DNA of 19,065 bases from Candidatus Villigracilis proximus (GTDB lineage Bacteria > Chloroflexota > Anaerolineae > Anaerolineales > Villigracilaceae): assembly GCA_016715195.1 (NCBI GenBank), contig JADKBB010000049.1, forward strand, positions 1 to 19,065, given 5' to 3'. This document shows, in pieces, positions 6,902 through 15,432 of the stretch. The notes beneath the pieces are model-generated. The model did not search any database. It saw nothing but the letters and a program-made list of their open reading frames with translations, and was not told where the DNA came from. Each line of letters starts with the position of its first letter. Position 1 is the first letter of the stretch. The translations under genes were made by a program, and so were the position numbers.

Positions 6902-8755
6902 TTAACTAGGAAGAAGATACCAATCAAGGAATCTTTCCATGCGTTCGTACACATCAAAAAGGTTCTCCCTACGCAGGAAGCCGTGCGGCTCATCATCGTA
7001 GGTTTTGTATTCAAAGATCTTCCCTTCGCGGCGCAATGCTTCGACCCACTCTTCGCTTGCTTCGGGCGGCACCACGGTATCGAGCAGGCCGTGCAAGATC
7101 AAAACTGGTTTTTGAATGTTCTTTGCGTCGATGATGGGGGAGCCTTTGAGATAGGTGCCTAAATTTTCAGAAGGATGGCCGAGGAAAATTTCTGTATACA
7201 AGCGCAGACGTTTTTCACACTCAGCCCACGAGCTGACCAGATTTGAATCGCCATATTTTGTAACGCCGCAGGCAAACAAATATTCAGGGTCGCGTGAAAG
7301 CGCATTGATGGTCATGTAGCCGCCGTAACTTCCGCCTGCAATTGCGATGCGATCGGGTTTGATATCTTTGAAGGTTCGCAAATATTTTGCGCCGTGCAAA
7401 CAATCCTGAGTATCGCCGACACCCCAGTCGTCGTAATTGGCGCGCTCAAATTCCTGACCATAGCCCGTGGAGCCGCGATAATTCGGCGCGAGATAGGTGT
7501 AGCCCTTGGCTGTAAAATATTGCGCGAGTTCATCCCAGCCAAATCCATACTGATCCTTTGGCCCGCCATGCGGATAAAGAATCGCGGCGCTGTTTGATTT
7601 TTCAGGACGATATAAAAAGGCGGGAATTTCAAGACCGTCAAAACTTTTATATGAAACGATCTCTGGTACGACCATCTTGTTATTTTTTAGTGCAGGTGGT
7701 GTTGAGAAAGTTAATTGATTTACAGTATGCGTCGGAAGTTCCATGCGATACAGATCGGGCGGGAGAGTCGGACCTTCAAATTCAAACGTGATAAATGATT
7801 CATCCTTCGCCCAATTTGGATTCGAATGAATGCCCGCCCCGGTTCGCAGATCGAACGTTGAACCCGATTCTGTTTCGAGGAACATTAAATTATACGAGCC
7901 GCTTCTGTTCACCACCACGAGCATTCTTGTTCCAGTGGGCGACCATTCGTATTGAAAAATATCCTGTCCGGCTTTTGTGGTTTGATGCAGACCTTCGCCA
8001 TCGGGTTTGATGAGATACAGCTCTTCGCGGCCAGTTTCCTGTGAGATGAAAGAGATCCACTTTCCATCAGGTGACCATTTAGGAGACATGGCCCGTGTGG
8101 ACGGTTTGCCGTATAGCGTCACCTGTTTGCCTGTTGCAATTTCAAGCAGCACAATATCCAAGCGATTTAGGTCATCAAAGCGGCGCAGGTTGAAGATGAT
8201 GAATTTTCCATCAGGAGAAGGCCGCGCATCCCAATGATCGCCGATGGTGTCTGTGGTGAGCGCGCGCGGCCATGAACCATCGCGGTCTGTCAGCAATAAC
8301 TGGTCGGTGTCGTTTCGTTCAACAGTGACAATTAATCCGTTTGAGTCGGGCATCCAGCGTGCGCCGCTTGCAGCTACGGCAAAGTCTGTGATCTTTTTGG
8401 GAAGTCCGCCCGCGCGCGGCACGATATGTACATGGCCATGAATGCCAAAGGTCAGCCACTCACCATTGGGCGACCACTCTGGAATTTCATCATCCCAATA
8501 AGCCGCCAGCGGACGTTCGGTGGAAATCCGCGCAGGCCAGCCGCCATTGGCCGACATGACAAATACATCTGATAATGTTTCGCCGTCTTTGATGTAGGCG
8601 ATCTCACCCTGAGATGAAAGCGTGTGAGACCGAATCCGCTCAAGGGAAGTGAGAAGCGAGAGGTTCCATCCCGCAGGTGGTTTTACATCCGGCCGTTTGA
8701 CTGAAGGCCATCCATTCCGTTCATATTTTTCTGTAAGTTTGATGGGATTTTCCAT
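6902..8755 (-). CDS. S9-family peptidase (prolyl oligopeptidase / acylaminoacyl-peptidase type)
   Basis: Serine peptidase that trims short peptides, taking dipeptides or acylated residues from N-termini, or cutting after proline. No signal peptide is seen, so it is cytoplasmic. The N-terminal ~340 residues form a TolB/PD40-like propeller, visible as repeats such as EWSPNGEWLTFGI, RPSPDGKFIIF, KWSPDGKWISFI and EWSPTGTRMLVVV. The C-terminal alpha/beta-hydrolase domain has LYPHGGP, nucleophile Ser476 in GGSYGGYM, Asp559 in LHGLLDTVVP and His591 in DEPHGF, a complete triad. Length 617 aa is normal for the family. AGAAAGG lies about 8 bases before ATG 8753-8755. It is the first gene of a minus-strand pair with the creatininase-family enzyme and is divergent from the peptide importer, which suggests it digests imported peptides. 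Confidence 0.93.
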   Translation of the reverse strand: MENPIKLTEKYERNGWPSVKRPDVKPPAGWNLSLLTSLERIRSHTLSSQGEIAYIKDGETLSDVFVMSANGGWPARISTERPLAAYWDDEIPEWSPNGEWLTFGIHGHVHIVPRAGGLPKKITDFAVAASGARWMPDSNGLIVTVERNDTDQLLLTDRDGSWPRALTTDTIGDHWDARPSPDGKFIIFNLRRFDDLNRLDIVLLEIATGKQVTLYGKPSTRAMSPKWSPDGKWISFISQETGREELYLIKPDGEGLHQTTKAGQDIFQYEWSPTGTRMLVVVNRSGSYNLMFLETESGSTFDLRTGAGIHSNPNWAKDESFITFEFEGPTLPPDLYRMELPTHTVNQLTFSTPPALKNNKMVVPEIVSYKSFDGLEIPAFLYRPEKSNSAAILYPHGGPKDQYGFGWDELAQYFTAKGYTYLAPNYRGSTGYGQEFERANYDDWGVGDTQDCLHGAKYLRTFKDIKPDRIAIAGGSYGGYMTINALSRDPEYLFACGVTKYGDSNLVSSWAECEKRLRLYTEIFLGHPSENLGTYLKGSPIIDAKNIQKPVLILHGLLDTVVPPEASEEWVEALRREGKIFEYKTYDDEPHGFLRRENLFDVYERMERFLDWYLLPS

Positions 8756-8969
8756 GTGTGTTTACCTTTCTGAGATTTTACCAACACATTTGCTTTCACG
8801 AATTCTAATAATACAGTAAAATTCCCGACCAGTGGATATTTCCCTGATGTGCTTGAATTGTGGCCTCGTTGTATTCTAACGAAACAAGCAGCTGCGCTAT
8901 GGCAGATGATTTCTGTCGTGGCGCTTTATTTTTAGGGAAGATCATTTTTAATTTGGAGAGGAGAAAAAC
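8756..8969. promoter_or_regulatory. Divergent intergenic region between S9 peptidase and peptide-importer operons
   Basis: 214 bases, AT-rich, no open frame worth calling. It must hold promoters for both directions. On the minus strand TATTAT preceded by TG (near 8805) is a weak -10 candidate; on the plus strand I see no convincing -35/-10 pair. The plus-side ribosome binding site is strong: GGAGAGGAG at 8955-8963, six bases before ATG 8970. No clear operator palindrome was found. Confidence 0.5.
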
Positions 8970-10628
8970 ATGAAACATAGAATGTTGTATATTTTAATCC
9001 TTGCCGCTTTAATTTTGTCGGCATGTGGAGGTGCGCCATCCGGTGCAAACGGTGCAACTGATGAGCCCTCCGTTGTGCATGTTGGCTGGGCGGGTAGTCC
9101 GGATTCTTTGAACCCCGGGCTGGCGATCCTGACTGAGTCATATACGATTTTTGATCTGGTCTATGATTCAATGTATAACCTGAACCTGGATGGGTCGTTC
9201 ACTCTTAATCTGGCCGATAGCGTTGACCGGTCTGATGATGGTTTGGTCTACACCTTCAAAATTAAAGATGGAATCAAATGGCATGATGGCAAACCATTAA
9301 CTGCCGAAGATGTTTCTTTTTCCTATAACCTTTACAAAGATACCCCCGAGTACCCCTATTTGAACGGATACTATACGCCGTATTTCTCAAGTATCGAATC
9401 TACTGAGAAAAATGAAGTGGTACTTACTCTTACAGAGGCAATTCCCAACCTTGAGAGCCAACTGGTGTTTCTCTATATTATTCCCAAACACATTTGGGAA
9501 AATGAAAACAAGGTGGAGTTTGAAAACACCGCCATGATTGGTTCTGGTCCGTTCAAAATGGCCGAATATGTGCAGAATGAATTTGTGCGCCTGACCGCAA
9601 ACAAGGAACATTTTGCCACTCCGCCCAAAGTGGACGAGGTTATTTTCCAAACCTTTGAAAATCAGGATGCGCTCGTGCAAGCAATCAAGACCGGTCAAAT
9701 GGACATGATCACTGAAATGCCCAATACGGCTGTGGCGTCCTTGAAAACAGTTGAGAATGTAGAAGTAGTGGTCGGCGCGCCGTTCTCGCCTGGCGTTTCG
9801 GATATTATCTTCAACCAGACCGAGGAAGAAAACTGCCCAACTCCTGAAGAAGGCGGTATTTGCACCGGTCACCCGGCATTGCGCGACCGCAATGTACGCC
9901 TTGCGATGTCACATGCCACCGATAAGCAAAAGTTGATCGATGTGGTTTTGCTTGGCCTTGGCACACCCGGTCTGACTTTGATTCCTGATGGTCTCGGTGT
10001 ATGGTACAACGACTCACTCAAGGACTATGAATTCGATGTTGCACAAGCGAATCAAATTCTGGATGACGCTGGATATTTGGATACGGACGGCGATAAAATC
10101 CGCGAACTGCCAGACGGTTCACGTCCGCTGACTTTCCGCCTGAACTGGCCAAGCGACAGTATCTCTGCCCCCCGAACAGCGGAATTGCTGAGTGAAATGT
10201 GGGGAGAGATCGGCATCACATTGGAAATGCAGGCTGTGGACCCCGATGCATTGACCTCTCAATGCTGCCCTGCTTTTGATTTTGATATTATGCTTTGGGG
10301 CTGGGCCTCTGACCCTGACCCAAGCGCTTTGTTATATGTGTACACCAGCGAAGCCATTCCAACAGGCTCCAGTGAAACCGGTTACTCCAATCCTGTCTAC
10401 GATGACCTTTATGCAAAACAACAGATTGAACTGGACTTTGAAGCCCGCAAAGCCATCGTGTGGGAGATGCAGAAGATCGTACATGAAGATGTTGTATACA
10501 TCATTCCATTCTACGAGCAGGCAACTCAGGCTTATCGCACAGACCGCTTTACCGGATGGATCACCAATCAAGCCAAAGTGGAACTTCCAGATTCTTCGTC
10601 TCTAGTATTGATCGAACCCGTAAAATAA
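8970..10628 (+). CDS. Peptide ABC transporter substrate-binding lipoprotein (SBP_bac_5 family)
   Basis: Extracytoplasmic binding protein of a DppA/OppA-type importer; captures di- or oligopeptides (family members also bind nickel, heme or sugars) and delivers them to the DppBC permease. Signal peptide with helix YILILAALIL and lipobox LSAC, giving lipid-anchored Cys19, then a Gly/Ala-rich spacer. Family landmarks: GWAGSPDSLNPG (39-50), FKIKDGIKWHDGKPLTAEDV (about 96-115), YIIPKHIWE, and a DTDGDKIRE segment near residue 370. This acidic turn, between LDDAGYL and the fold's second half, is common in the family. At 552 aa it is full length, with no frameshift. It is the first gene of the importer operon and has the best ribosome binding site in it. 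Confidence 0.94.
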   Translation: MKHRMLYILILAALILSACGGAPSGANGATDEPSVVHVGWAGSPDSLNPGLAILTESYTIFDLVYDSMYNLNLDGSFTLNLADSVDRSDDGLVYTFKIKDGIKWHDGKPLTAEDVSFSYNLYKDTPEYPYLNGYYTPYFSSIESTEKNEVVLTLTEAIPNLESQLVFLYIIPKHIWENENKVEFENTAMIGSGPFKMAEYVQNEFVRLTANKEHFATPPKVDEVIFQTFENQDALVQAIKTGQMDMITEMPNTAVASLKTVENVEVVVGAPFSPGVSDIIFNQTEEENCPTPEEGGICTGHPALRDRNVRLAMSHATDKQKLIDVVLLGLGTPGLTLIPDGLGVWYNDSLKDYEFDVAQANQILDDAGYLDTDGDKIRELPDGSRPLTFRLNWPSDSISAPRTAELLSEMWGEIGITLEMQAVDPDALTSQCCPAFDFDIMLWGWASDPDPSALLYVYTSEAIPTGSSETGYSNPVYDDLYAKQQIELDFEARKAIVWEMQKIVHEDVVYIIPFYEQATQAYRTDRFTGWITNQAKVELPDSSSLVLIEPVK

Positions 10629-10640
10629 CAATAACCCGCA

Positions 10641-10669
10641 GCTGGGGTGTGGAATTTCCACACCCCAGC
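10641..10669 (+). promoter_or_regulatory. Intercistronic 13-bp hairpin between binding-protein and permease genes
   Basis: GCTGGGGTGTGGA (10641-10653) pairs perfectly with TCCACACCCCAGC (10657-10669) around a 3-base loop. The bases after it (CCCATAATTTC) have no T-tract, so it is unlikely to be a full intrinsic terminator. Such hairpins after binding-protein genes usually protect the upstream mRNA from 3' decay or cause partial stopping, giving more binding protein than permease. That role is inferred here. Confidence 0.75.
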
Positions 10670-10691
10670 CCCATAATTTCAAGGAGTGACC

Positions 10692-11710
10692 TTGAACCGT
10701 ACCCGTGCATTAATAAAAAAAATAACCTGGTCTATTTTTACAATTCTATTTGTGATTGTTTTGAACTTCTTTTTATTCCGGGTACTGCCGGGCGATCCGG
10801 CGCGCGCCGGTATTCGTGACCCGCGCTTAAAAAAAGAAGCGGTTGAAATGCTGCGCGTACGTTTTGGGTTGGATAAGCAGGTCATTAATTGTTTTGAGTC
10901 TCTAAATCCGATCAAGGTTGGAAGCTGCACGGTTAATCCACTTGATACGCAATTCTTTATTTACGCCCGTAATTTGCTTCAAGGCGAATTGGGGATCAGC
11001 TATCACACAAACCGCCCGGTTGCAGATGTTCTGGCTGAACGCCTATGGAACACGGTATTATTGATCGGTGCAGGGCAGATCCTTTCGATCATCATTGGCG
11101 TGGTCTTTGGTGTTTTTGCCGCATGGAAAGCCCGCACCTCCATTGATTATGTTGCGGTGATTACCAGTCTTATGGCGTGGAGTCTGCCAACTTTTTGGCT
11201 GGCAATTATTTTATTATTTTGGGGAAGTAACAACGGGCTGCCTTTGGCCGGCAAGGCAAGTCCCGGCTCAAGTGCGCTGCCGCTTTTACAGCAATGGGTT
11301 GATATTGCCCGCCACATGATCCTGCCGACCCTGACCTATACCATCGTTTATATGGGGGAATACACCCTGATTATGCGTTCCAGTTTGATGGATGTACTTT
11401 CAGAAGATTACATCCTGACCGCAAAAGCCAAAGGGCTGAGCACTTTTCAGATATTGAAGGACCACGCACTAAAAAATGCCATGCTTCCGCTGGTAACGGT
11501 CATTGCCATTAATCTTGGCTTTACTGTGGCAGGCGCCATTCAAATCGAGGCAGTCATTTTCCTGGCCCGGGCTGGGCAGCGCGATTTTTGAGGCAGTTGG
11601 CCGGCGTGATTTCCCTGTTTTGCAGGGCGCATTTTTGCTGATCGCGGTTGCGGTGATCTTTGCCAATCTGCTGGCCGACCTTACCTATAATTACCTTGAT
11701 CCGCGTGTAA
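10692..11710 (+). CDS. dppB: Peptide ABC transporter permease DppB/OppB, frameshifted near 3' end
   Basis: Inner-membrane permease subunit of the peptide importer. Start: TTG 10692 lies 5 bases after AAGGAG (10681-10686); the in-frame GTG at 10686 overlaps that site and is unlikely. The N-terminus has a helix (IFTILFVIVLNFFLF) then the family mark RVLPGDPARA. The coupling (EAA) region follows TYTIVYMGEYTLIMRSSLMDVLSEDYILTAKAKGL. The first frame ends at 11591 after AVIFLARAGQ. Dropping one base near 11556 gives AVFSWPGLGSAIFEAVGRRDFPVLQGAFLL, the normal DppB ending, in frame 1, down to LTYNYLDPRV. That frame has no stop before the dppC start; TAA 11708-11710 in frame 2 is the likely intended end and needs a second one-base change. 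Length about 338 aa. Confidence 0.85.
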
Positions 11711-11722
11711 ATGGAGTAGCCA

Positions 11723-12664
11723 ATGGAGAGCACAATACAGGTCCGAACCACAAAACCAATGGCTGTTCGTTCTTAGAATTTTGGCAGACATTTAGCAAAA
11801 CCGTATCGGCCTTATCGGCCTTGGCATGCTTGCCTGTTATTATTTTCCTGGCGATTTTTGCGCCCTGGATCGCTCCTTACGACTCATCCTCTTCAGCTGT
11901 TTTCCAGGTCGGCGATATTTATAATCCGCCCAGCGCTTCCCATTGGTTTGGGACAGATGACGCCGGACAGGATGTATTCTCGAATTTCATTTTTGGAGCA
12001 CGCATCTCCCTGATCGTGGGTTTCTTTGCAGCTTTTATCTCCATTATCATCGGTGGTGTGCTGGGACTTGTGGCAGGCTTTTTTGGCGGGCGCTGGGAAA
12101 ATTTCATCATGCGGTTTACAGATATTTTCCTTGTCATCCCAGACCTCCCGTTGATGGTTGTGATCGTCGCGTTGACAAAACCATCCCTGCTTAATATCAT
12201 CTTTGTGATCGGCTTGCTCGGTTGGACAACCACCGCACGCGTTGTCCGCTCGCAGACTCTGGCTGTGAAATCACGCAAGTTTGTATTACGCGCACGCGCA
12301 GTCGGCGCGGGGAATGGTCACATTATTTCACGTCATATTTTGCCTTTGGTAATGCCGATCCTGGTTGTGCAGGCAGTGCTGGTTGTTTCGCTTGCCATTC
12401 TCAATGAGAGCGCTCTGTCTTTTATCGGACTTGGCGATCCAACCACCCTTTCGTGGGGTCAAATGCTCAACTACGCATTTGGGCGCGGGCCATGTCCATT
12501 GGGCATGGTGGGCGTTGTTCTTCCCAGGGATCGGCATTGTATGGGTGGTGTTGGGGTTGACCCTGCTCGGGCAGGGGCTTGAGAAGGTATTAAACCCAAG
12601 GCTGGAAACACATCATTTAATGCCGGGCAGGCCCACAGTTGAGAAAGACCGTGGGGAGGCGCAG
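11723..12664 (+). CDS. dppC: Peptide ABC transporter permease DppC/OppC, several frameshifts
   Basis: Second permease subunit, partner of DppB. ATG 11723 follows GGAG (11713-11716) by six bases and opens MESTIQVRTTKPMAVRS in frame 2. Three one-base corrections (near 11774, 11797-11800 and 11831-11834) then give LEFWQTFSK, NRIGLIGLGMLA and VIIFLAIFAPWIAPYDS, a standard DppC N-terminus. The core is clean: HWFGTDDAGQDVFSNFIFGA, the coupling segment SRKFVLRARAVGAGNGHII, and NESALSFIGLGDPTTLSWG. Restoring one G at 12487-12489 and one at 12501-12503 gives GRGAMSIGAWWALFFPG and ends near LNPRLETHHLMPG in frame 2. That frame flows on into dppD without a stop, so the 3' end given is approximate. Confidence 0.8.
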
Positions 12665-13648
12665 ATAAATCCCACAAAAAGGACAGTGCTCGAAGTCCAG
12701 AATCTATCCATCAATTATATAAGCGAGGGCAAACCGCCCGCGCGCGCCGTGGAGAACGTCAGCTTTACTTTGAAGGAAGGCGAGTTGATCGGGCTGGTGG
12801 GCGAGAGCGGATGCGGAAAGACAACCTTGATGTTGTCGTTGCTGCGGCTGCTGCCTTCAGCCGGACAGATCGTGGACGGTAAGGTTTTCTTCAATGGCAA
12901 AGACCTGACCACGATCAGTGAAAAAGAACTAAACAAGATTCGCTGGAAGGAAATTTCGATCGTGTTTCAGGGCGCAATGAATGCCCTCAACCCGGTGCGG
13001 ACTGTGGGAGATCAGATCGCTGAGGCAATCACCAAGCACATGCCTGATTTTCCAAAAGATAAGATACAGGGACGTGTCATAGAGTTGCTTGACCTCGTTG
13101 GCATTGCCGCAGATCATAAGGAACATTATCCACACCAGTATTCAGGCGGTATGCGTCAGCGTGCCATGATCGCCATGGCACTGGCCTGTAATCCACAGGT
13201 CATCATTGCAGATGAGCCGACCACCGCGTTGGATGTCATGATTCAGGCGCAGATATTGGAACTGCTTGATAATTTGCGAAAGAAACTTGGCCTTGCGATT
13301 GTTTTTGTCACCCATGATCTGGGTGTGGTGGCGGAAATCTGCGATAAGGTTTTGGTTATGTACGGCGGAGTGACCGCAGAATACGCAGATGTGGATACTA
13401 TTTACAATTCAGCGCGCCATCCATACACACAGGAATTGCTCAAGGCTTTCCCTGATCTGACAAAACCAAAGAAAAAACTTTCGTCCATACCAGGGTATCC
13501 GCCGCGTTTGGATGCGCTGCCTGATGGCTGCCGTTTTGCGCCGCGTTGTCCGGTTGCGATCGCTCGTTGTCATACAGAACAACCCATGTTACATAAATTA
13601 GGTGATATGCATATTGCAAGCTGCCATCTTGTTGAGGCATCCAAATGA
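12620..13648 (+). CDS. dppD: Peptide ABC transporter ATP-binding protein DppD/OppD
   Basis: Cytoplasmic ATPase driving the DppBC permease. Counting from ATG 12620: Walker A GESGCGKT (61-68), Q-loop VFQGAMNALNP, signature YSGGMRQR, Walker B IIADEPTTALD, switch His in VTHDLG. The C-terminal oligo_HPY region has HPYTQELLKAFP and a Cys-rich end (GCRFAPRCPVAIARC, then ASC); this four-Cys pattern is shared with DppF and may bind an iron-sulfur cluster. The start is uncertain. ATG 12620 has no ribosome binding site. GGGGAGG (12653-12659) stands 5 bases before ATA 12665, and starting there would give the usual N-terminus (INPTKRTVLEVQNL). The frame is open upstream into dppC. The stop overlaps the dppF start as ATGA. 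Confidence 0.9.
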   Translation: MPGRPTVEKDRGEAQINPTKRTVLEVQNLSINYISEGKPPARAVENVSFTLKEGELIGLVGESGCGKTTLMLSLLRLLPSAGQIVDGKVFFNGKDLTTISEKELNKIRWKEISIVFQGAMNALNPVRTVGDQIAEAITKHMPDFPKDKIQGRVIELLDLVGIAADHKEHYPHQYSGGMRQRAMIAMALACNPQVIIADEPTTALDVMIQAQILELLDNLRKKLGLAIVFVTHDLGVVAEICDKVLVMYGGVTAEYADVDTIYNSARHPYTQELLKAFPDLTKPKKKLSSIPGYPPRLDALPDGCRFAPRCPVAIARCHTEQPMLHKLGDMHIASCHLVEASK

Positions 13649-14631
13649 GCAAAGAAAATTTCCTCGAAGTGCGCGGATTAAAAAAATACTTTGACGCCGG
13701 ACGCCCCGCTTTATTCTCACGCGAATCACGTTTTGTTCATGCCGTGGATGATGTCAGTTTTAATCTCAGGCGCAGTGAAGTGATCGCGCTGGTCGGCGAA
13801 AGCGGATGCGGAAAGTCCACGCTCTCGCTTTTGTTAATGGGGCTTGAAGAGCCGACCGAAGGAACGATCTCATTTGAAGGCCGCGATATTACGCACTTGA
13901 ACGATAAAGAGCGCAAAGGTCTGCGACGTAAGATACAAATGATCTTTCAAGACCCGTATGAGTCATTGAATCCCACACAGACCATCGAAGAGATCATCAA
14001 CGAACCTTTGCTTGTGCATGGCATCGCGCCTGATAAAAGCGAACGTGACGAACGTGTCAAGAAAGCCATGGAAGATGCAGGCTTGAAACCTGCCGAAGTG
14101 TATCTATATCGCTTCCCGCACGAACTTTCCGGCGGACAACGTCAGCGTGTGGTAATTGCTGCGGCACTGGTGCTTGAGCCTGAGATCCTGCTTGCAGATG
14201 AACCCGTCTCCATGCTCGATGTATCCATCCGCGCCGAGATCATCAACCTGCTCGCCGAACTTCGCATCACGCGTCAGATCGCGGTCATCTTTATTACGCA
14301 CGATCTTGGCTCCGTTGGTTTCTTCGCCGACCGTGTAGCGGTTATGTATCTTGGCCGCATCGTTGAGATCGGCACCATGCTCGAAGTATTGGAGAAACCC
14401 CAGCATCCATATACCAAGGCGCTGTTATCCGTCATTCCTGTACCCAATCCGCGTTTGCGCCGCGAGCGTATTATTTTACAGGGCGAAACACCCAACCCGA
14501 TCGACGTGCCAAGCGGCTGTCGATTTCATCCGCGCTGCCCGGTGGCGATTTCCACTTGCAAGCACAGCGACCCGCCCTCCATTACACTCAGCAAAACGCA
14601 TCAAGCCTCGTGTTTGCTTTTAGTTAAATAA
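13645..14631 (+). CDS. dppF: Peptide ABC transporter ATP-binding protein DppF/OppF
   Basis: Second ATPase of the importer, forming a heterodimer with DppD. 328 aa, intact. Walker A GESGCGKS (51-58), Q-loop MIFQDPYESLNP (99-110), signature LSGGQRQR (161-168), Walker B LLADEPVSMLD (182-192), switch His in ITHDLG (217-222). C-terminal oligo_HPY domain with HPYTKALLSVIP and Cys292, Cys298, Cys305 and Cys323, the same pattern as DppD. The start ATG 13645 overlaps the dppD stop by four bases (ATGA), showing translational coupling; GAGG sits about 11 bases upstream. A substitution worth noting: VSMLD where most family members read VSALD. Confidence 0.95.
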   Translation: MSKENFLEVRGLKKYFDAGRPALFSRESRFVHAVDDVSFNLRRSEVIALVGESGCGKSTLSLLLMGLEEPTEGTISFEGRDITHLNDKERKGLRRKIQMIFQDPYESLNPTQTIEEIINEPLLVHGIAPDKSERDERVKKAMEDAGLKPAEVYLYRFPHELSGGQRQRVVIAAALVLEPEILLADEPVSMLDVSIRAEIINLLAELRITRQIAVIFITHDLGSVGFFADRVAVMYLGRIVEIGTMLEVLEKPQHPYTKALLSVIPVPNPRLRRERIILQGETPNPIDVPSGCRFHPRCPVAISTCKHSDPPSITLSKTHQASCLLLVK

Positions 14632-15405
14632 ATGGACATTACAAGTTTACAAAACACAACCGTTAAATATATCGTCAAACTGCGCGAAGATAAACGTCAA
14701 CGCCAGAAGGATGGCGTTATGCTGGTGGAAGGCTACGAAGAGTTGACTCTGGCCCTCAGCAGCGGACTCAAGCCGCAAACGCTTCTTTCCGCGCCCGAGC
14801 TTGTTTCCCGTTCCATCGACATTCCCGCCGCTGATGTGACCACGGTCAGCCGTGCGGTCTTCGAGAAGATCTCCTATCGCGACAATCCTGATGGCTGGCT
14901 GGGAATTTTCCCCATCCCGAAAACAGAACTCGCAGACTTAACATTAAGCCCATCGCCATTGGTGATCGTGGCCGAGTCGGTTGAGAAGCCGGGTAATCTC
15001 GGCGCCATTTTACGCACCGCTGATGCCGCCCACGTGGATGCGCTTCTCGTCTGCGATGCACGGGTGGATTTGTGGAACCCGAATGTGATCCGCGCCAGTC
15101 GCGGCGCGGTCTTCACGGTACCCACTGTCGAGGTTGAGTCGCCGAATGCGCTGGCCTGGCTCCGGTCCAAAAAGATGCGGGTGCTTGCGGCCACACCTTC
15201 TGCCGAGGTGTTGTACACTGATGTTGATCTGAAAGAACCCGTCGCGATAGCAGTCGGCACGGAAGATGAAGGACTGACCGATTTTTGGATGCAGAATGCA
15301 GACTTGAAAGTGTTGATCCCGATGGCGGGCAGGGTTAACTCTTTAAATGTTTCAATTGCAACCGCGTTGATCACCTATGAAAGTGTAAGACAAAGAAACA
15401 AATAA
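14632..15405 (+). CDS. TrmH/SpoU-family RNA 2'-O-ribose methyltransferase
   Basis: SPOUT-fold enzyme that methylates a ribose 2'-OH in rRNA or tRNA using S-adenosylmethionine; the target nucleotide cannot be read from sequence. Domains: N-terminal substrate-binding domain (about 1-100, with KDGVMLVEGYEEL, the usual F/VEG element), then the knotted catalytic domain: motif 1 VEKPGNLGAILRTADA (118-132, with the conserved Asn and Arg), motif 2 VGTEDEGL (208-215), motif 3 IPMAGRVNSLNVSIATAL (229-246). 257 aa is normal. ATG follows the dppF TAA directly with no space and no clear ribosome binding site, so it probably relies on coupling to dppF. It has no evident functional link to peptide uptake. 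Confidence 0.93.
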   Translation: MDITSLQNTTVKYIVKLREDKRQRQKDGVMLVEGYEELTLALSSGLKPQTLLSAPELVSRSIDIPAADVTTVSRAVFEKISYRDNPDGWLGIFPIPKTELADLTLSPSPLVIVAESVEKPGNLGAILRTADAAHVDALLVCDARVDLWNPNVIRASRGAVFTVPTVEVESPNALAWLRSKKMRVLAATPSAEVLYTDVDLKEPVAIAVGTEDEGLTDFWMQNADLKVLIPMAGRVNSLNVSIATALITYESVRQRNK

Positions 15406-15413
15406 TTCTCTTT

Positions 15414-15419
15414 CATAAT
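15414..15419 (+). promoter_or_regulatory. Possible -10 element for the GGDEF gene
   Basis: CATAAT lies 13 bases before ATG 15433 with no ribosome binding site between them. A start of transcription near 15426 would leave a leader of only a few bases, i.e. nearly leaderless translation. No convincing -35 is seen. Weak evidence. Confidence 0.3.
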
Positions 15420-15432
15420 AGTTTATGTTTCC

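Noticed and set aside
6839..7162. Plus-strand open frame over the S9/creatininase junction
   Set aside because: It overlaps two strong minus-strand genes and its sequence shows no domain.
9387..9872. 161-aa open frame on the minus strand within the binding-protein gene
   Set aside because: It is the antisense of an intact, well-recognised coding sequence and has no ribosome binding site or family-like motif.
11503..12582. Single DppB-DppC fusion protein suggested by one long open frame
   Set aside because: A ribosome binding site and ATG at 11723 open a normal DppC N-terminus in another frame; the long frame arises from indels on each side.
14874..15374. 166-aa open frame on the minus strand within the TrmH gene
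   Set aside because: It is antisense to an intact methyltransferase with all motifs and shows low-complexity Ser/Thr composition typical of a shadow frame.
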